Assembly (NCBI GenBank): GCA_016191845.1
Contig: JACPVF010000010.1
Location: 1-51,805, forward strand
Source: Chloroflexota bacterium
Lineage (GTDB): Bacteria; Chloroflexota; Anaerolineae; Anaerolineales; Villigracilaceae
Length of the DNA: 51,805 nt
Direction of reading: 5' to 3'
A program made the translations under genes and the position numbers. The notes beneath the pieces were generated by a model that worked only from the letters and a program-made list of their open reading frames with translations, was not told the DNA's origin and made no database searches. Within the stretch, counting starts at the first letter, position 1; each line of letters opens with the position of its first letter. Positions 23,931 through 33,359 of the stretch are shown here, piece after piece.

Positions 23931-25016
23931 ATGACCAAACGTGTGTTCAACTTCAACCCCGGTCCCGCCGCCCTGCCGCTCGAGGTGCTCGAACAGGCTC
24001 AGGCAGAAATGCTGGATTTCAAGGGCACGGGCATGTCCGTGATGGAAATCAGCCACCGCTCGAAGGAATTCGAATCGGTCATCCAGACCGCCGAAGCCGA
24101 CCTGCGTGAGTTGATGGGCATCCCCGCCAACTACAAGGTGATGTTCCTGCAGGGCGGCGCGCACCTGCAATTCTCCATGATCCCGATGAACCTGCGCGCT
24201 GCGGGCGCCTCCGCTGACTACATCGTCACGGGCACCTGGAGCAAGACCGCCGTCAAGGAAGCCAAGAAGTTGGGCGCCACCCGCGTGGCCGCCAACACCG
24301 AAGCCGACGGCTTCAAGGGTCTGCCCGCCAGCCTGGATCTGGATCCCAAGGCCGCCTACCTGCACTTCACCTCGAACGAGACCATCCACGGTGTGGAATT
24401 CTTCAAGGAACCCGTCCCACCTGCCGGCGTGCCGCTGGTCTGCGACTCCTCCTCCGACTTCATCAGCCACCCCATCGACGTCTCCAAGTACGCGTTGATC
24501 TACGCGGGCGCCCAGAAGAATGCGGGCCCGTCGGGCGTCACCATCGTCATCGAGCGCGATGATATGATCGAGCGCACTCCCGAGAACCTGCCCGTCATGC
24601 TCGACTACAAGATCATGGCCACCAGCGGCTCCCTGCACAACACCCCGCCCTGCTGGTCGATCTACATGGTCGGCCTGGTCCTGCAGTGGGTCAAGAAGAT
24701 GGGCGGCCTGACCGCCATCGAGAAGACCAACCGCACCAAAGCGGAATTGATCTACAACGCCATCGATAACAGCGGCGGCTTCTATCGCGGCCACGCCCTG
24801 CCCGATGCCCGCTCGATCATGAACATCCCCTTCCGCCTGCCCAGCGAAGAACTCGAAGATGCCTTCGTCAAGGAAGCCAAGAAGAATGACCTGATCGGCC
24901 TCAAGGGCCACCGCTCTGTCGGCGGCATGCGCGCTTCCATCTATAATGCCATGACCGTGGAAGGTGCCCAGGCGTTGGCCAACTTCATGGCTGAGTTCCA
25001 GAAGAAGAACGGCTAA
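23931..25016 (+). CDS. serC: Phosphoserine aminotransferase
   Basis: A 361-residue class V aminotransferase that makes phosphoserine from phosphohydroxypyruvate and glutamate, with pyridoxal phosphate. The start FNFNPGPAALPLEVLE and MEISHRSKEF are SerC hallmarks. The cofactor Lys is K196 in IYAGAQKNAGPSG. The C-terminal GHRSVGGMRASIYNA binds substrate phosphate. It completes the serine block with serA on the other strand. AGGAG lies ahead of the ATG. Confidence 0.95.
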   Translation: MTKRVFNFNPGPAALPLEVLEQAQAEMLDFKGTGMSVMEISHRSKEFESVIQTAEADLRELMGIPANYKVMFLQGGAHLQFSMIPMNLRAAGASADYIVTGTWSKTAVKEAKKLGATRVAANTEADGFKGLPASLDLDPKAAYLHFTSNETIHGVEFFKEPVPPAGVPLVCDSSSDFISHPIDVSKYALIYAGAQKNAGPSGVTIVIERDDMIERTPENLPVMLDYKIMATSGSLHNTPPCWSIYMVGLVLQWVKKMGGLTAIEKTNRTKAELIYNAIDNSGGFYRGHALPDARSIMNIPFRLPSEELEDAFVKEAKKNDLIGLKGHRSVGGMRASIYNAMTVEGAQALANFMAEFQKKNG

Positions 25017-25070
25017 TCCTGCACGCCATTGCAAGGCCGCTCATTGGCTGAAGCAATCCCCACAAAAACG

Positions 25071-25104
25071 ACGGCCTCCGATGAATTCGGAGGCCGTTTT
25101 TTTT
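25071..25104 (+). terminator. serC terminator
   Basis: ACGGCCTCCG and CGGAGGCCGT pair around ATGAATT, followed by seven Ts. Confidence 0.92.
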
Positions 25105-25196
25105 ACGAGATTCCACCTTACTAAAAAGAAGAGTTTTCGACAACGAAGTAGTCATGTTTGGGCGGAAAAGCGCGGGTACAATCTGGTCGAATTCAC

Positions 25197-26981
25197 ATGC
25201 AATTTCAGTACACTCCCTATATTTTCCCCCTCCTGTTTGCACTCGCTATCTCCTCCTGGATCGCCTATTACAGCTGGCAGAGACGAGCGTCCAATCACGC
25301 GATTCTGCTGCTGCTCCTCTCGCTGACCATTACCGAGTGGACTGCCTTCTACATCCTGCAAATCACGGGCGCAAATCTTCAAACCAAGCTGGTCTTTAGC
25401 AACATTAAATATATTGGCGTCTCTTTCACGCCGTTACTGTGGATCGTATTCGCCATCAATTACGCCAACCCCGGGAAGCCTCTGCCCTGGAGAACCGTCC
25501 TGCCTCTGGCGGTCATCCCATTGCTGACCAGCGTCCTGGCCCTGACCTCCAACTGGCACGGCCTGTTCTGGAGCAATTTTCAGCTAAAGGACTACGGAAC
25601 CGTCTCTGATTTCGATGCGACCTATGGACCCTGGTATTGGGTCCATCTGGCTTATTCCTATCTGCTGATCCTGGCTGGAACCATTATCGTCTTTCGAACC
25701 CTCCGCCGTTCTCAAGGCCTGCACCGGCAACAAGCCGTCGCCCTGGTCGTAGCTGTGCTGACTCCCTGGATCGGGAACATCCTCTATTTTTCGGGTCTCA
25801 GCCCGCTTCGCTATCTGGACCTGACGCCTTTTGCCTTTACGATCACCGTCACGGCGTTGACCTGGGCCATCCTCGGCTTTCGGCTGGTGGATCTGGCGCC
25901 CATTGCCCGCGACCTGATCGTGGATGAGATGAAGGATGGGATGATCGTGCTGGACGCCCAGAATCGCATCGTGGACATCAACCTGTCCGCGGAGCGCATG
26001 ATCAGGCTCTCCGCTGCGCAGGCAATCGGGAAGCCTGCGCGTGAAGCCCTCTCGGCCTGGCCTGAACTCGTCGAGCGCTACAGCCAAGTCACCGATGCAC
26101 TGGACGAAGTTGCCGTGGGCCAAGGCGCCGCCGCGAACTGGCTGGAACTCTACATCTCGCCCTTGTACGACCGTCGAAAACGTTTCCTCGGGCGTGTGAT
26201 CGTCATGCGTGATATCACGGCGCGCAAGGAAATGGAGAATGCACTCTCCCTGGCGCTGACCCAGGCACGGGAAGCCAGTCACCTCAAAGACCAGTTGTTG
26301 GCCCGGGTCAGTCACGAATTGCGCACGCCTTTGAGCAGCATCCTGGGATTCGCCGAATTATTGAACATGAATTCCTACGGCGTCCTGGAGGAAAGCCAGA
26401 AAACGGCCACAGGGCAGATCATCGAAAGCGCCAATTACCTGAATGGAGTGATCGATCAATTGCTCGACCAGGCCCAGCTGGCTTCAGACACCCTCATCCT
26501 GGAGAACACGCAGTTTTCCCCGGACGAATTGCTTCAAAAGATGCGAGCCAGCATGGACGGCCCCGCGCGGGACAAGGGTCTGGCATTCAACATTCACCTT
26601 GCGCCTGATGTTCCCAAGTCATTACATGGTGACATGCGCCGCATCGAACAGATCCTCCTGAACCTGGTCGGCAACGCGGTCAAATTCACCCAGCAGGGTC
26701 ACGTGGATCTGAATATTTTCCTGCCCGACGCCGCCCACTGGACGATCCAGGTGGCGGATACGGGGCCCGGCATCCCTGAAGAGGCACAAACCTACATCTT
26801 CGAAGCCTTCCGTCTGGTCAACACGGCCATCGTCAACGAGAATCGCGGGGCAGGCTTGGGGCTGTCCATCACCCGCCAACTGGTCGAGTTGATGAAAGGC
26901 AGCATCCAGGTGGAAAGTCAGCCCGGGCGAGGCAGCACGTTCACTGTCACCCTGCCGTTGGATGTTGGCAGCCTGCAATAG
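25197..26981 (+). CDS. Sensor histidine kinase with seven-helix N-terminus and PAS domain
   Basis: A 594-residue kinase. Residues about 1-225 form seven membrane helices of the His_kinase_N 7TM type (IFPLLFALAISSWIAYYSW onward). Residues about 235-350 are a PAS domain (VDEMKDGMIVLDAQNRIVDI). The dimerisation and phosphotransfer helix is LARVSHELRTPLSSILGF with the phospho-acceptor His. The ATPase has N (LLNLVGNAVKF), G1 (DTGPGIP) and G2 (GAGLGLS) boxes. No response regulator gene is adjacent. A TACAAT at 25177-25182 gives a transcript with only a few leader bases. The ATG at 25197 is preferred over the TTG at 25158. Confidence 0.9.
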   Translation: MQFQYTPYIFPLLFALAISSWIAYYSWQRRASNHAILLLLLSLTITEWTAFYILQITGANLQTKLVFSNIKYIGVSFTPLLWIVFAINYANPGKPLPWRTVLPLAVIPLLTSVLALTSNWHGLFWSNFQLKDYGTVSDFDATYGPWYWVHLAYSYLLILAGTIIVFRTLRRSQGLHRQQAVALVVAVLTPWIGNILYFSGLSPLRYLDLTPFAFTITVTALTWAILGFRLVDLAPIARDLIVDEMKDGMIVLDAQNRIVDINLSAERMIRLSAAQAIGKPAREALSAWPELVERYSQVTDALDEVAVGQGAAANWLELYISPLYDRRKRFLGRVIVMRDITARKEMENALSLALTQAREASHLKDQLLARVSHELRTPLSSILGFAELLNMNSYGVLEESQKTATGQIIESANYLNGVIDQLLDQAQLASDTLILENTQFSPDELLQKMRASMDGPARDKGLAFNIHLAPDVPKSLHGDMRRIEQILLNLVGNAVKFTQQGHVDLNIFLPDAAHWTIQVADTGPGIPEEAQTYIFEAFRLVNTAIVNENRGAGLGLSITRQLVELMKGSIQVESQPGRGSTFTVTLPLDVGSLQ

Positions 26982-27047
26982 CTTCCCCACCCTTACAAAA
27001 ATCCGACAAAATCGGTCTGCCTCACATAACTGGTTATAATTGCGCGC

Positions 27048-27401
27048 ATGGAATTTTTCTTTCCCGAAGACAATCTGGTCCGCGCGACGCCCGCGGAGAC
27101 GAAGATCACCGCTCTGCACGCCGATCCCTACCCCGACGGACGCCGCGTGCACGTCAACGTCGAGATGACACCCTTTCAGCAGCGCCCGCATCTCGAAGTG
27201 AACCTGTTCAACGCGGACGCCGACGAGGTCGCCACGGTCAGCGTGGTCGAGCCAATGTCGTGGAAGATCGAGTTCACCCTGCACATCCGCGGCGAGCGGC
27301 GCGGACCCTACCGCCTGGAAGCCAGGCTCTTCTACCCCGAAGGTCCCGCCGCCGAGCCGTACGAGATCACCTTCGAAGCAGCCCCGCCGTCCGCTGAATA
27401 A
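27048..27401 (+). CDS. Hypothetical small beta-rich protein
   Basis: A 117-residue soluble protein with predicted strands throughout (ITALHADPYPDGRRVHVNVE, PHLEVNLFNADADEVATVSV, YRLEARLFYP). It could be an immunoglobulin-like sandwich; the family is not recognised. A perfect TATAAT at 27035-27040 ends seven bases before the ATG, so the transcript is probably leaderless. It ends 10 bp before the TolB-like lipoprotein gene and is likely in one operon with it. Confidence 0.75.
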   Translation: MEFFFPEDNLVRATPAETKITALHADPYPDGRRVHVNVEMTPFQQRPHLEVNLFNADADEVATVSVVEPMSWKIEFTLHIRGERRGPYRLEARLFYPEGPAAEPYEITFEAAPPSAE

Positions 27402-27411
27402 TTCCCCCTCG

Positions 27412-29280
27412 ATGTCCAACCGTCCCATCGTTTTTCGTGCGCTTGTCGGCCTGATTCTCGTGAGCCTGCTGTTTGCGGGATGCTCCCAGCAGGTCAACAC
27501 CCCATCGCCCGAATCCATCCCGCCCGCCGCAGCGGACACGCTCACCCCTGAGCCGATCGTCTCCGCCGGGTTGGCCCGCGACCTGGTGGTGCTGTCCATC
27601 GAAGAGAACGGCTATTCCCACCTCTTTGTCACCATCCCCGGCGAGATGCCCCTCACCCGCCTGACCGCAGGTGACTGGAACGACATCACACCCGCCATCA
27701 GCCCCGATGGCTCGCGCATCGCCTTCGCGTCCAACCGCGACGGCTTCTATGACCTCTACCTGCTCGACCTGCAATCGGGCGGAGTCCAGCGCCTGACCCA
27801 GACCGAGCAGTTCGACTCCTCGCCCACCTGGTCGCCCGACCTGGCCTGGATCGCCTATACCACCTACGTCAACGACAACCTCGAGATCGCCTTCTACTCG
27901 TTGACCGATCCCGCGCAGGGCCAGATCCTGCTTACCGACGATCCCGCCTCGGACCACTCCCCCGTCTGGGCGCCGAACGGTCGACAGATCGCCTTCGTCT
28001 CGGATCGCAGCGGCGACAGCGAGATCTGGCTGGCCGACCTCGACATCAAGGATGAAAGCCGCTTCACTAACCTGAGCAATTCGCCGCAATCGGCCGAGGC
28101 GCATCCCGCCTGGAACGCCGACGGCTCACGCCTGGTGTGGGCCTCCGACTCGCTGCAACTCGGCTACAGCGGCATCTACATCTGGGATGTGAAACAGCCG
28201 ACCCGTCCCGCCCAGTGGATCGGCGACGGCGACTGGCCCGTCTGGAATCCCCAGGGCGACCAGGTCATCGCCCTGCTGGATGGTCCCAACCAGGAATACC
28301 TCACCGCCTACACCCTCGACGGACGCCTGTTGCTGGCCCCGTTCCCTCTGCCCGGTCACGCCCGCGGCTTGATCTGGCCAAACGTCTCGCTGCCAGACCC
28401 GTTGCCGAACGTCTTCACTCAGGCCGCACAGACCACGCCTGTCGCCTTGTGGGCGCCCGCCCTCACCCCGGTGACCGGCGTGCCCGGTCAGCGCTGGTAC
28501 CTGGTGGACCTGCCCGGTGTGCAGGCGCCTTATCCGCAACTGCACGACCTCGTGGACGAATCCTTCACGGCCCTGCGCCAGCGGGTGATCCAGGCCACGG
28601 GCTGGGACGCGCTGGCCAGCCTCGAAAACGCCTATGTGCCACTGACGGCCTCGCTCGACCCGGGCTATGAAGAAGACTGGCTGTACACCGGCCGCGCCTT
28701 CGCGCTCAACTCGCTGATGGTCAATGCAGGCTGGATGGCGGTGGTGCGCGAACAGATCGGTAACGAGACCTACTGGCGGTTGTACCTGCGCGCCCAGCGT
28801 CAGGACGGTTCGATCGGCGAGCCGATCCAAAATCCGCCGTGGGATGTGAACGCCCGCTACGACCTCGATCCGCGCTCGTACGAGGCGGGCGGACGGTATG
28901 CCCCGGTACCCTCCGGTTATTGGGTGGACATGACCTCGCTGGCGCAGGCTTATGGCTGGCTGCGTCTGCCCGCCCTGCCCAACTGGCAGAATTATTTTGC
29001 GGGTGCGCGCTTCACCGAGTTTGCCATGCCCAATGGCCTGGACTGGTACTCGGCCATGCTGGAGCTGTATCCCGCCGAGGTGCTGGCCACGCCCACGCGC
29101 GTGCTGCCGCCCACGGCCACCCCCAGCCGCACCCCCGTGCCGACTTCCACGCCCGGGCCTTCGCGCACGCCGCGTCCCACGGGCTCGCCGACCAACACAC
29201 GCACGCCCACCAATACGCCCACCCCGTCGAACACACCGCTGCCCACCTTCACCCCGCCGACGGTGGTCCCCACGTTCTAA
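27412..29280 (+). CDS. Lipoprotein with TolB/PD40 beta-propeller and Pro/Thr tail
   Basis: A 622-residue protein. The signal peptide ends in the lipobox LLFAGC (Cys at residue 23). Residues about 75-330 carry PD40-type repeats (ITPAISPDGSRIAFASNRDG, SSPTWSPDLAWIAYTT, HSPVWAPNGRQIAFVSDRSG). A middle domain of unknown type follows, and the C-terminus (about 560-622) is a Pro/Thr-rich tail such as a cell-wall spacer. It is probably surface-anchored and may bind partners by the propeller. It is followed directly by the M23 peptidase gene. Confidence 0.85.
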   Translation: MSNRPIVFRALVGLILVSLLFAGCSQQVNTPSPESIPPAAADTLTPEPIVSAGLARDLVVLSIEENGYSHLFVTIPGEMPLTRLTAGDWNDITPAISPDGSRIAFASNRDGFYDLYLLDLQSGGVQRLTQTEQFDSSPTWSPDLAWIAYTTYVNDNLEIAFYSLTDPAQGQILLTDDPASDHSPVWAPNGRQIAFVSDRSGDSEIWLADLDIKDESRFTNLSNSPQSAEAHPAWNADGSRLVWASDSLQLGYSGIYIWDVKQPTRPAQWIGDGDWPVWNPQGDQVIALLDGPNQEYLTAYTLDGRLLLAPFPLPGHARGLIWPNVSLPDPLPNVFTQAAQTTPVALWAPALTPVTGVPGQRWYLVDLPGVQAPYPQLHDLVDESFTALRQRVIQATGWDALASLENAYVPLTASLDPGYEEDWLYTGRAFALNSLMVNAGWMAVVREQIGNETYWRLYLRAQRQDGSIGEPIQNPPWDVNARYDLDPRSYEAGGRYAPVPSGYWVDMTSLAQAYGWLRLPALPNWQNYFAGARFTEFAMPNGLDWYSAMLELYPAEVLATPTRVLPPTATPSRTPVPTSTPGPSRTPRPTGSPTNTRTPTNTPTPSNTPLPTFTPPTVVPTF

Positions 29281-29282
29281 CG

Positions 29283-30503
29283 ATGAATAGAATCCTCATG
29301 TCCTTGCGAGGAGCCGCGAAGCGGCGACGACACTTGCACCGCACTGCGTTCGGTGCAGTGCAGGTGAGCAATCACCTAATAGCTGGAGACTGCTTCGGGC
29401 TTTCGACGCGATCGCGTCTCAACCCTCGCAACGACATCATCGGCCTTTTTCTCCTTGCCTCGCTGCTCCTCACCTCATGCGCGCAGACCGTTAGCGGGGT
29501 CACGCCCACGCCGTTGTTCGCCGATGTGGCGGCGACCCAGCCCGAGGTCCAGGCCGAGTTGACGCCCACGCTGGCGCCCTTCCGCTTCGACCTGCCGACC
29601 CCAGGCGAAGCACCCGTCTCGGGCTGGCGTCCGCCGCTGTATCCCATCCCGTGGGCGCCGACCTCCTACGATCATTTCTACTTCGCGCGCCCCATCGCCG
29701 CGGACCAGGTCAACTGGCCGCTGGCGGATTATCGCTACGGCGGCATCTATTTTGGACCGAGCATTGTCCACACGGGCGTGGACATCCCCGCGCCCGAGGG
29801 CACGCCCATCATGGCGGCGGGCCCGGGGACAGTCGTCTGGGCGGGCTGGGGTCTGTTCACCGAGTCGCCCTTTGCCAAGGACGACCCCTACGGACAGGCG
29901 GTGGCCATCCGTCACGACTTCGGCTATCGCGGACAACAGCTTTACACCATCTATGCCCACATGAGCAAGGTCGTCGCCGTGCTTGGGCAGCACGTCGAGA
30001 CGGGCGACCGCATCGGCCTGGTGGGGTCCACGGGTGCGACCACGGGGCCGCACCTGCACCTCGAAGTGCGCCTGCCTGCCAACAAATTCCAGGACACCTA
30101 CAACCCCGAGTTGTGGATGGCTCCGCCGCAGGGCTGGGGCGTGCTGGCCGCGCGCCTGATGGACACGGACGGCAACACTCTGCAACAGGTGGAGGTGTAC
30201 GTCAGGAATGTGGAGACGGGCGAACAGCGCATGGTCAAGTCGTACGGCGGCGGCGGGGTGATCAATCACGACCCATACTACAACGAGAACCTGGTGCTGG
30301 GCGACCTGCCTGCGGGGCTGTACAAGGTCACCTTCCGCTACGAAAAGGATTTGCAGACCTGGGTGGAGATCTACCCCGGGCAGGTGACCTTCTTCACCTA
30401 TCAGGGCGACCTCGGCTTTACGGTCGGTCCGCCGCCTGCGCCGACCCTGGAAGGCGTGCCCGAAACCGCCACGCCCAATCCAACGGGGACACCCCAGCCA
30501 TAA
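29283..30503 (+). CDS. M23-family peptidase lipoprotein with repeat-extended signal peptide
   Basis: A 406-residue lipoprotein. The peptidase domain has the zinc ligands H163 and D167 (IVHTGVDIPAPEG) and HxH at H257 and H259 (GPHLHLEV), so it should cleave peptidoglycan cross-bridges or peptides. The lipobox is LLTSC with Cys 66. The signal peptide is abnormal: between MNRIL and GLFLLASLLLTSC lie about 48 residues encoded by a dispersed palindromic repeat (29297-29441) in frame. A Gly-rich-loop domain and Pro/Thr tail follow the peptidase. No alternative start exists after the repeat. Confidence 0.85.
   Translation: MNRILMSLRGAAKRRRHLHRTAFGAVQVSNHLIAGDCFGLSTRSRLNPRNDIIGLFLLASLLLTSCAQTVSGVTPTPLFADVAATQPEVQAELTPTLAPFRFDLPTPGEAPVSGWRPPLYPIPWAPTSYDHFYFARPIAADQVNWPLADYRYGGIYFGPSIVHTGVDIPAPEGTPIMAAGPGTVVWAGWGLFTESPFAKDDPYGQAVAIRHDFGYRGQQLYTIYAHMSKVVAVLGQHVETGDRIGLVGSTGATTGPHLHLEVRLPANKFQDTYNPELWMAPPQGWGVLAARLMDTDGNTLQQVEVYVRNVETGEQRMVKSYGGGGVINHDPYYNENLVLGDLPAGLYKVTFRYEKDLQTWVEIYPGQVTFFTYQGDLGFTVGPPPAPTLEGVPETATPNPTGTPQP
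29297..29441. repeat. Dispersed palindromic repeat inside a signal peptide
   Basis: ATGTCCTTGCGAGGAGCCGC at the left and CCCTCGCAACGACATC at the right are the ends of the family seen at 15141-15232. The middle holds CACCGCACTGCGTTCGGTGC and GAGACTGCTTCGGGC. Its length keeps the reading frame of the M23 lipoprotein. Confidence 0.8.
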
Positions 30504-30513
30504 ACTAAACCGA

Positions 30514-30553
30514 GAGCTCGGAGGTCTTTGAGACCTCCAAGCTCTATTATTTT
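30514..30553 (+). terminator. Terminator after the M23 gene
   Basis: GAGCTCGGAGGTCT and AGACCTCCAAGCTC form a stem, followed by TATTATTTT. Confidence 0.8.
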
Positions 30554-30600
30554 GGAACTACCCCATGCTTTCAGGGGTCTATAGTAGGAAGGGATATTCC

Positions 30601-32004
30601 ATGAAAATCTACTTCTCTCGTTCGTTCTATATCTTCTTCACCCTGTTCCTCGCCGCCTGCGGACCGCTCGCCCCCGCGCTGACCGTCACCCCATCGGCGA
30701 CAAGCGCGCCCAGCAGCACGCCAACTCTCCTGCCTGCCGAGACGCGCACGCCAGCGCCGCAACAGCCGCCCGCCTGTACTTTTCCGCTAGCACAGACAAC
30801 GATGGAAGAGTCAACGCCTGAGGAATATACTTTTTCTGAGCCGAGGGTGGTGTTAAGCGCGCCTAATAGTATGTTTTACATTTCTGAGTGGCTACCAGAT
30901 AGTCAGCGTGTATTGATAAAAAGGATGACTGTAGAAAAAACATACTATGACTCTGTAGAAATTTTCAATCCTACTAAAGTTAAAACTCAAATTTATGACG
31001 AACTTAATTCTTACGAATTACCAGTATGGGTATCTGGCTTGAACAGCGTTCTTTATCAGGATTTTGTAGCAGCGCCTGGTTCATGGAATGCTAATGGAGA
31101 ATTTATTCCCCCATCGAACGATACTGCTCACATATTTCTTTTACTCAGTAATGGTGACCCAGGTAAAACACAAACAATTGATGATTCTCAATACAATCAT
31201 TGGCAAAATACACAAAATATACACCCCACCTGGGTGTTCTCTTCTCTCGCCGTCAATCCCGATGGGAGCAAAATTGTTTATCTGAAAGCCAGTGGTGAGA
31301 TTTATCAGTTCTACAGTCGGAAAGTATCACAAGGTCAATTTAGCGAAAAGCAGTTGCTCCCTATCGGAGCGGACCTGATAAAGAACTACAACACCACAAA
31401 ATATGAAATGGCCTGGCGTCCTTATACGGAGCAAATATTTCTCGCAGGCTATGACGGTGCTGGTAGTGTTCAATCATTTTTACTCGATATGAATACTGGC
31501 AAAGTTTGTACTTTAGATTTCAGGAGATCTTCACCGTTTTCACTTCTTTATCGGTCATTATATGCGCAGTGGAGTCCTAATGGACGTTATCTTGCAATCG
31601 TTAGAGGAGTTGGAGGGTTTCCAGTTTATTCTATTGATTTAGCAGTTTTAGATGTGGGAACAGGCACTTTTTACACATTGGCATTTGCTCCTGAAGTATC
31701 AGGTCGTCAGTATGTATGGGATCTTACCTGGGCTCCAGATAATTATCATCTAGCCGCTATTGCAAAGGTCACAGCAGGTTCAGGATGCGCGCCAAATTGC
31801 ATGGAGGATGTTACCAGGTTGTACCTGGTTGATTTTATATCTGGAAAAGCCAATCTTGTTTTTCCCTCATTCCAGTTTTCTGGCGGTGATGTAGGCCATA
31901 ACCTCGCATGGTCATCTGATGGAACAAAAATACTGGCAAACTGTGGGATCAAAAACGCAGGCAGATTGTGCCTCATCTCCGTCCAGCGCACCCCTCTACC
32001 CTAA
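30601..32004 (+). CDS. Lipoprotein with PD40-like repeats, unknown role
   Basis: A 467-residue protein. The signal peptide ends in the lipobox FLAAC (Cys at residue 20), followed by a Pro/Thr/Ser spacer and then a domain with propeller-like repeats (YAQWSPNGRYLAIVRG, LTWAPDNYHLAAIAK, LAWSSDGTKILANCG). The first about 60 codons are GC-rich like the neighbours, while the rest is clearly AT-richer. This suggests that a foreign propeller was joined to a local signal and spacer. The ATG at 30601 has AGGAAGGGA upstream. No close relative recognised. Confidence 0.75.
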   Translation: MKIYFSRSFYIFFTLFLAACGPLAPALTVTPSATSAPSSTPTLLPAETRTPAPQQPPACTFPLAQTTMEESTPEEYTFSEPRVVLSAPNSMFYISEWLPDSQRVLIKRMTVEKTYYDSVEIFNPTKVKTQIYDELNSYELPVWVSGLNSVLYQDFVAAPGSWNANGEFIPPSNDTAHIFLLLSNGDPGKTQTIDDSQYNHWQNTQNIHPTWVFSSLAVNPDGSKIVYLKASGEIYQFYSRKVSQGQFSEKQLLPIGADLIKNYNTTKYEMAWRPYTEQIFLAGYDGAGSVQSFLLDMNTGKVCTLDFRRSSPFSLLYRSLYAQWSPNGRYLAIVRGVGGFPVYSIDLAVLDVGTGTFYTLAFAPEVSGRQYVWDLTWAPDNYHLAAIAKVTAGSGCAPNCMEDVTRLYLVDFISGKANLVFPSFQFSGGDVGHNLAWSSDGTKILANCGIKNAGRLCLISVQRTPLP

Positions 32005-32026
32005 AGCCAATGCGCCCAAAATCCTC

Positions 32027-32054
32027 TTGACGTACTGAACATCTGTGCTATACT
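32027..32054 (+). promoter_or_regulatory. recA: recA promoter with possible LexA box
   Basis: TTGACG (32027-32032), a 16-bp spacer and TATACT (32049-32054). Between them is TGAACATCTGTGCT, which matches the Gram-positive SOS box GAACnnnnGTTC except for one base. The promoter is well supported; the LexA site is only suggestive. Confidence 0.6.
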
Positions 32055-32102
32055 CTTGAAAACTCAAATCCGACCTTTACACTTGTATTTGGAGAACTAA
32101 AC

Positions 32103-33209
32103 ATGGCTCGAAAATCTTCCGCCGCTCCCCGTGACGAACAACCCACTACCAATGTGGATAGCGCCAAGCGCGCCGTGCTCGACAAAGCCGTCGGCGACAT
32201 CCTCAAGCGCTACGGCGACGGTTCCATCATGCGCCTCGGCGAAGCCCACGGCATGGTCACCGAGACCATCCCCACGGGCTCGCTGTCCCTCGATATTGCC
32301 CTCGGCGTCGGCGGCGTTCCGCGCGGACGCGTGATCGAGATCTACGGGCCTGAATCCTCGGGCAAGACCACCCTGTGCTTACACATCGTGGCCGAGGCCC
32401 AGCGCATGGGCGGCATGGCGGCCTATGTCGACATGGAACACGCCCTCGACCCGGTCTACGCCGCCCGCCTGGGCGTGGATATCGACAACCTGCTGGTCTC
32501 CCAGCCCGATACGGGTGAGCAGGCGCTCGAGATCGCCGAGACGTTGGTCCGCTCGGGCGCGGTGGACGTGGTCGTGGTGGACTCGGTCGCGGCCCTCGTT
32601 CCGCGCTCCGAGATCGAAGGCGACATGGGCGATGCCACCATGGGTGTGCAGGCCCGTCTCATGTCGCAGGCGCTGCGCAAACTGAGCGGCGCCATCAACC
32701 AGACCAAGACCGCCGTCATCTTCACCAACCAGTTGCGCCAGAAGATCGGCGTCATGTTCGGCAACCCCGAGACCACCACGGGCGGACAGGCACTCAAGTT
32801 CTATGCCTCCATCCGCCTCGATGTGCGCCGCATCCAGTCCATCAAGGTCGGCGAGGAAGTCATCGGCAACCGCACGCGTGTCAAGATCGTCAAGAACAAG
32901 GTTGCGCCGCCCTTCCGCACTGCCGAGTTCGACATCATGTTCAACGAAGGCATTTCCAAAGCGGGCGACGTGCTCGACCTGGCCACCAAGTTCGAGATCG
33001 TGTCCAAACGTGGCGCCTTCTTCTCCTACGGCGACATCCGCATCGGACAGGGCCGCGAGAACGCCAAGGACTACCTGCGCTCCAACCCCGACCTGATGGC
33101 CGAGATCGAGACCGTCATCCGCCAAAAGGCCCTCAGCGGCGAGATCGCCCTGCCGCTCGACATGGGCGGGGACGGCGGCAGCGATGCCGGCGGCGACGAA
33201 GAAGCCTAA
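32103..33209 (+). CDS. recA: Recombinase A
   Basis: A 368-residue RecA, the ATP-dependent strand-exchange protein of homologous recombination and co-protease of the SOS response. The P-loop is GPESSGKTT (82-90), MEHALDP follows, and the DNA-binding loop region reads [22 protein letters not shown]. The C-terminus has an acidic Gly-rich tail ([14 protein letters not shown]). Its length is normal. TTGGAGAAC precedes the ATG. It is single and ended by its own terminator. Confidence 0.98.
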   Translation: MARKSSAAPRDEQPTTNVDSAKRAVLDKAVGDILKRYGDGSIMRLGEAHGMVTETIPTGSLSLDIALGVGGVPRGRVIEIYGPESSGKTTLCLHIVAEAQRMGGMAAYVDMEHALDPVYAARLGVDIDNLLVSQPDTGEQALEIAETLVRSGAVDVVVVDSVAALVPRSEIEGDMGDATMGVQARLMSQALRKLSGAINQTKTAVIFTNQLRQKIGVMFGNPETTTGGQALKFYASIRLDVRRIQSIKVGEEVIGNRTRVKIVKNKVAPPFRTAEFDIMFNEGISKAGDVLDLATKFEIVSKRGAFFSYGDIRIGQGRENAKDYLRSNPDLMAEIETVIRQKALSGEIALPLDMGGDGGSDAGGDEEA

Positions 33210-33220
33210 AGATTTCCCGA

Positions 33221-33250
33221 AAGGGCACGCTGCACAGCGTGCCCTTTTTT
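33221..33250 (+). terminator. recA terminator
   Basis: AAGGGCACGCTG pairs with CAGCGTGCCCTT and is followed by Ts. Confidence 0.92.
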
Positions 33251-33251
33251 A

Positions 33252-33307
33252 CGTCATTGCGAGCCTGCGAGCCTCAAACGGCAAACAGGCGAAGCAATCT
33301 CAGGATG
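33252..33307. repeat. Dispersed palindromic repeat, degenerate copy
   Basis: CGTCATTGCGAGCCTGCGAG on the left and GCGAAGCAATCTCAGGATGAC on the right are the recognisable ends of the 15141-15232 family. Confidence 0.65.
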
Positions 33308-33359
33308 ACTTATTACCCTTTGTCCCCATCCCGCCCTTCGTGTTAAACTCTTTGGGGAT

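Noticed and set aside
23853-25034. A 393-codon open frame opposite serC
   Set aside because: Antisense shadow; serC on the plus strand is certain.
32037-32048. A confident LexA box in the recA promoter
   Set aside because: One half-site base deviates and the LexA motif of this organism is unknown, so it is only mentioned as possible.
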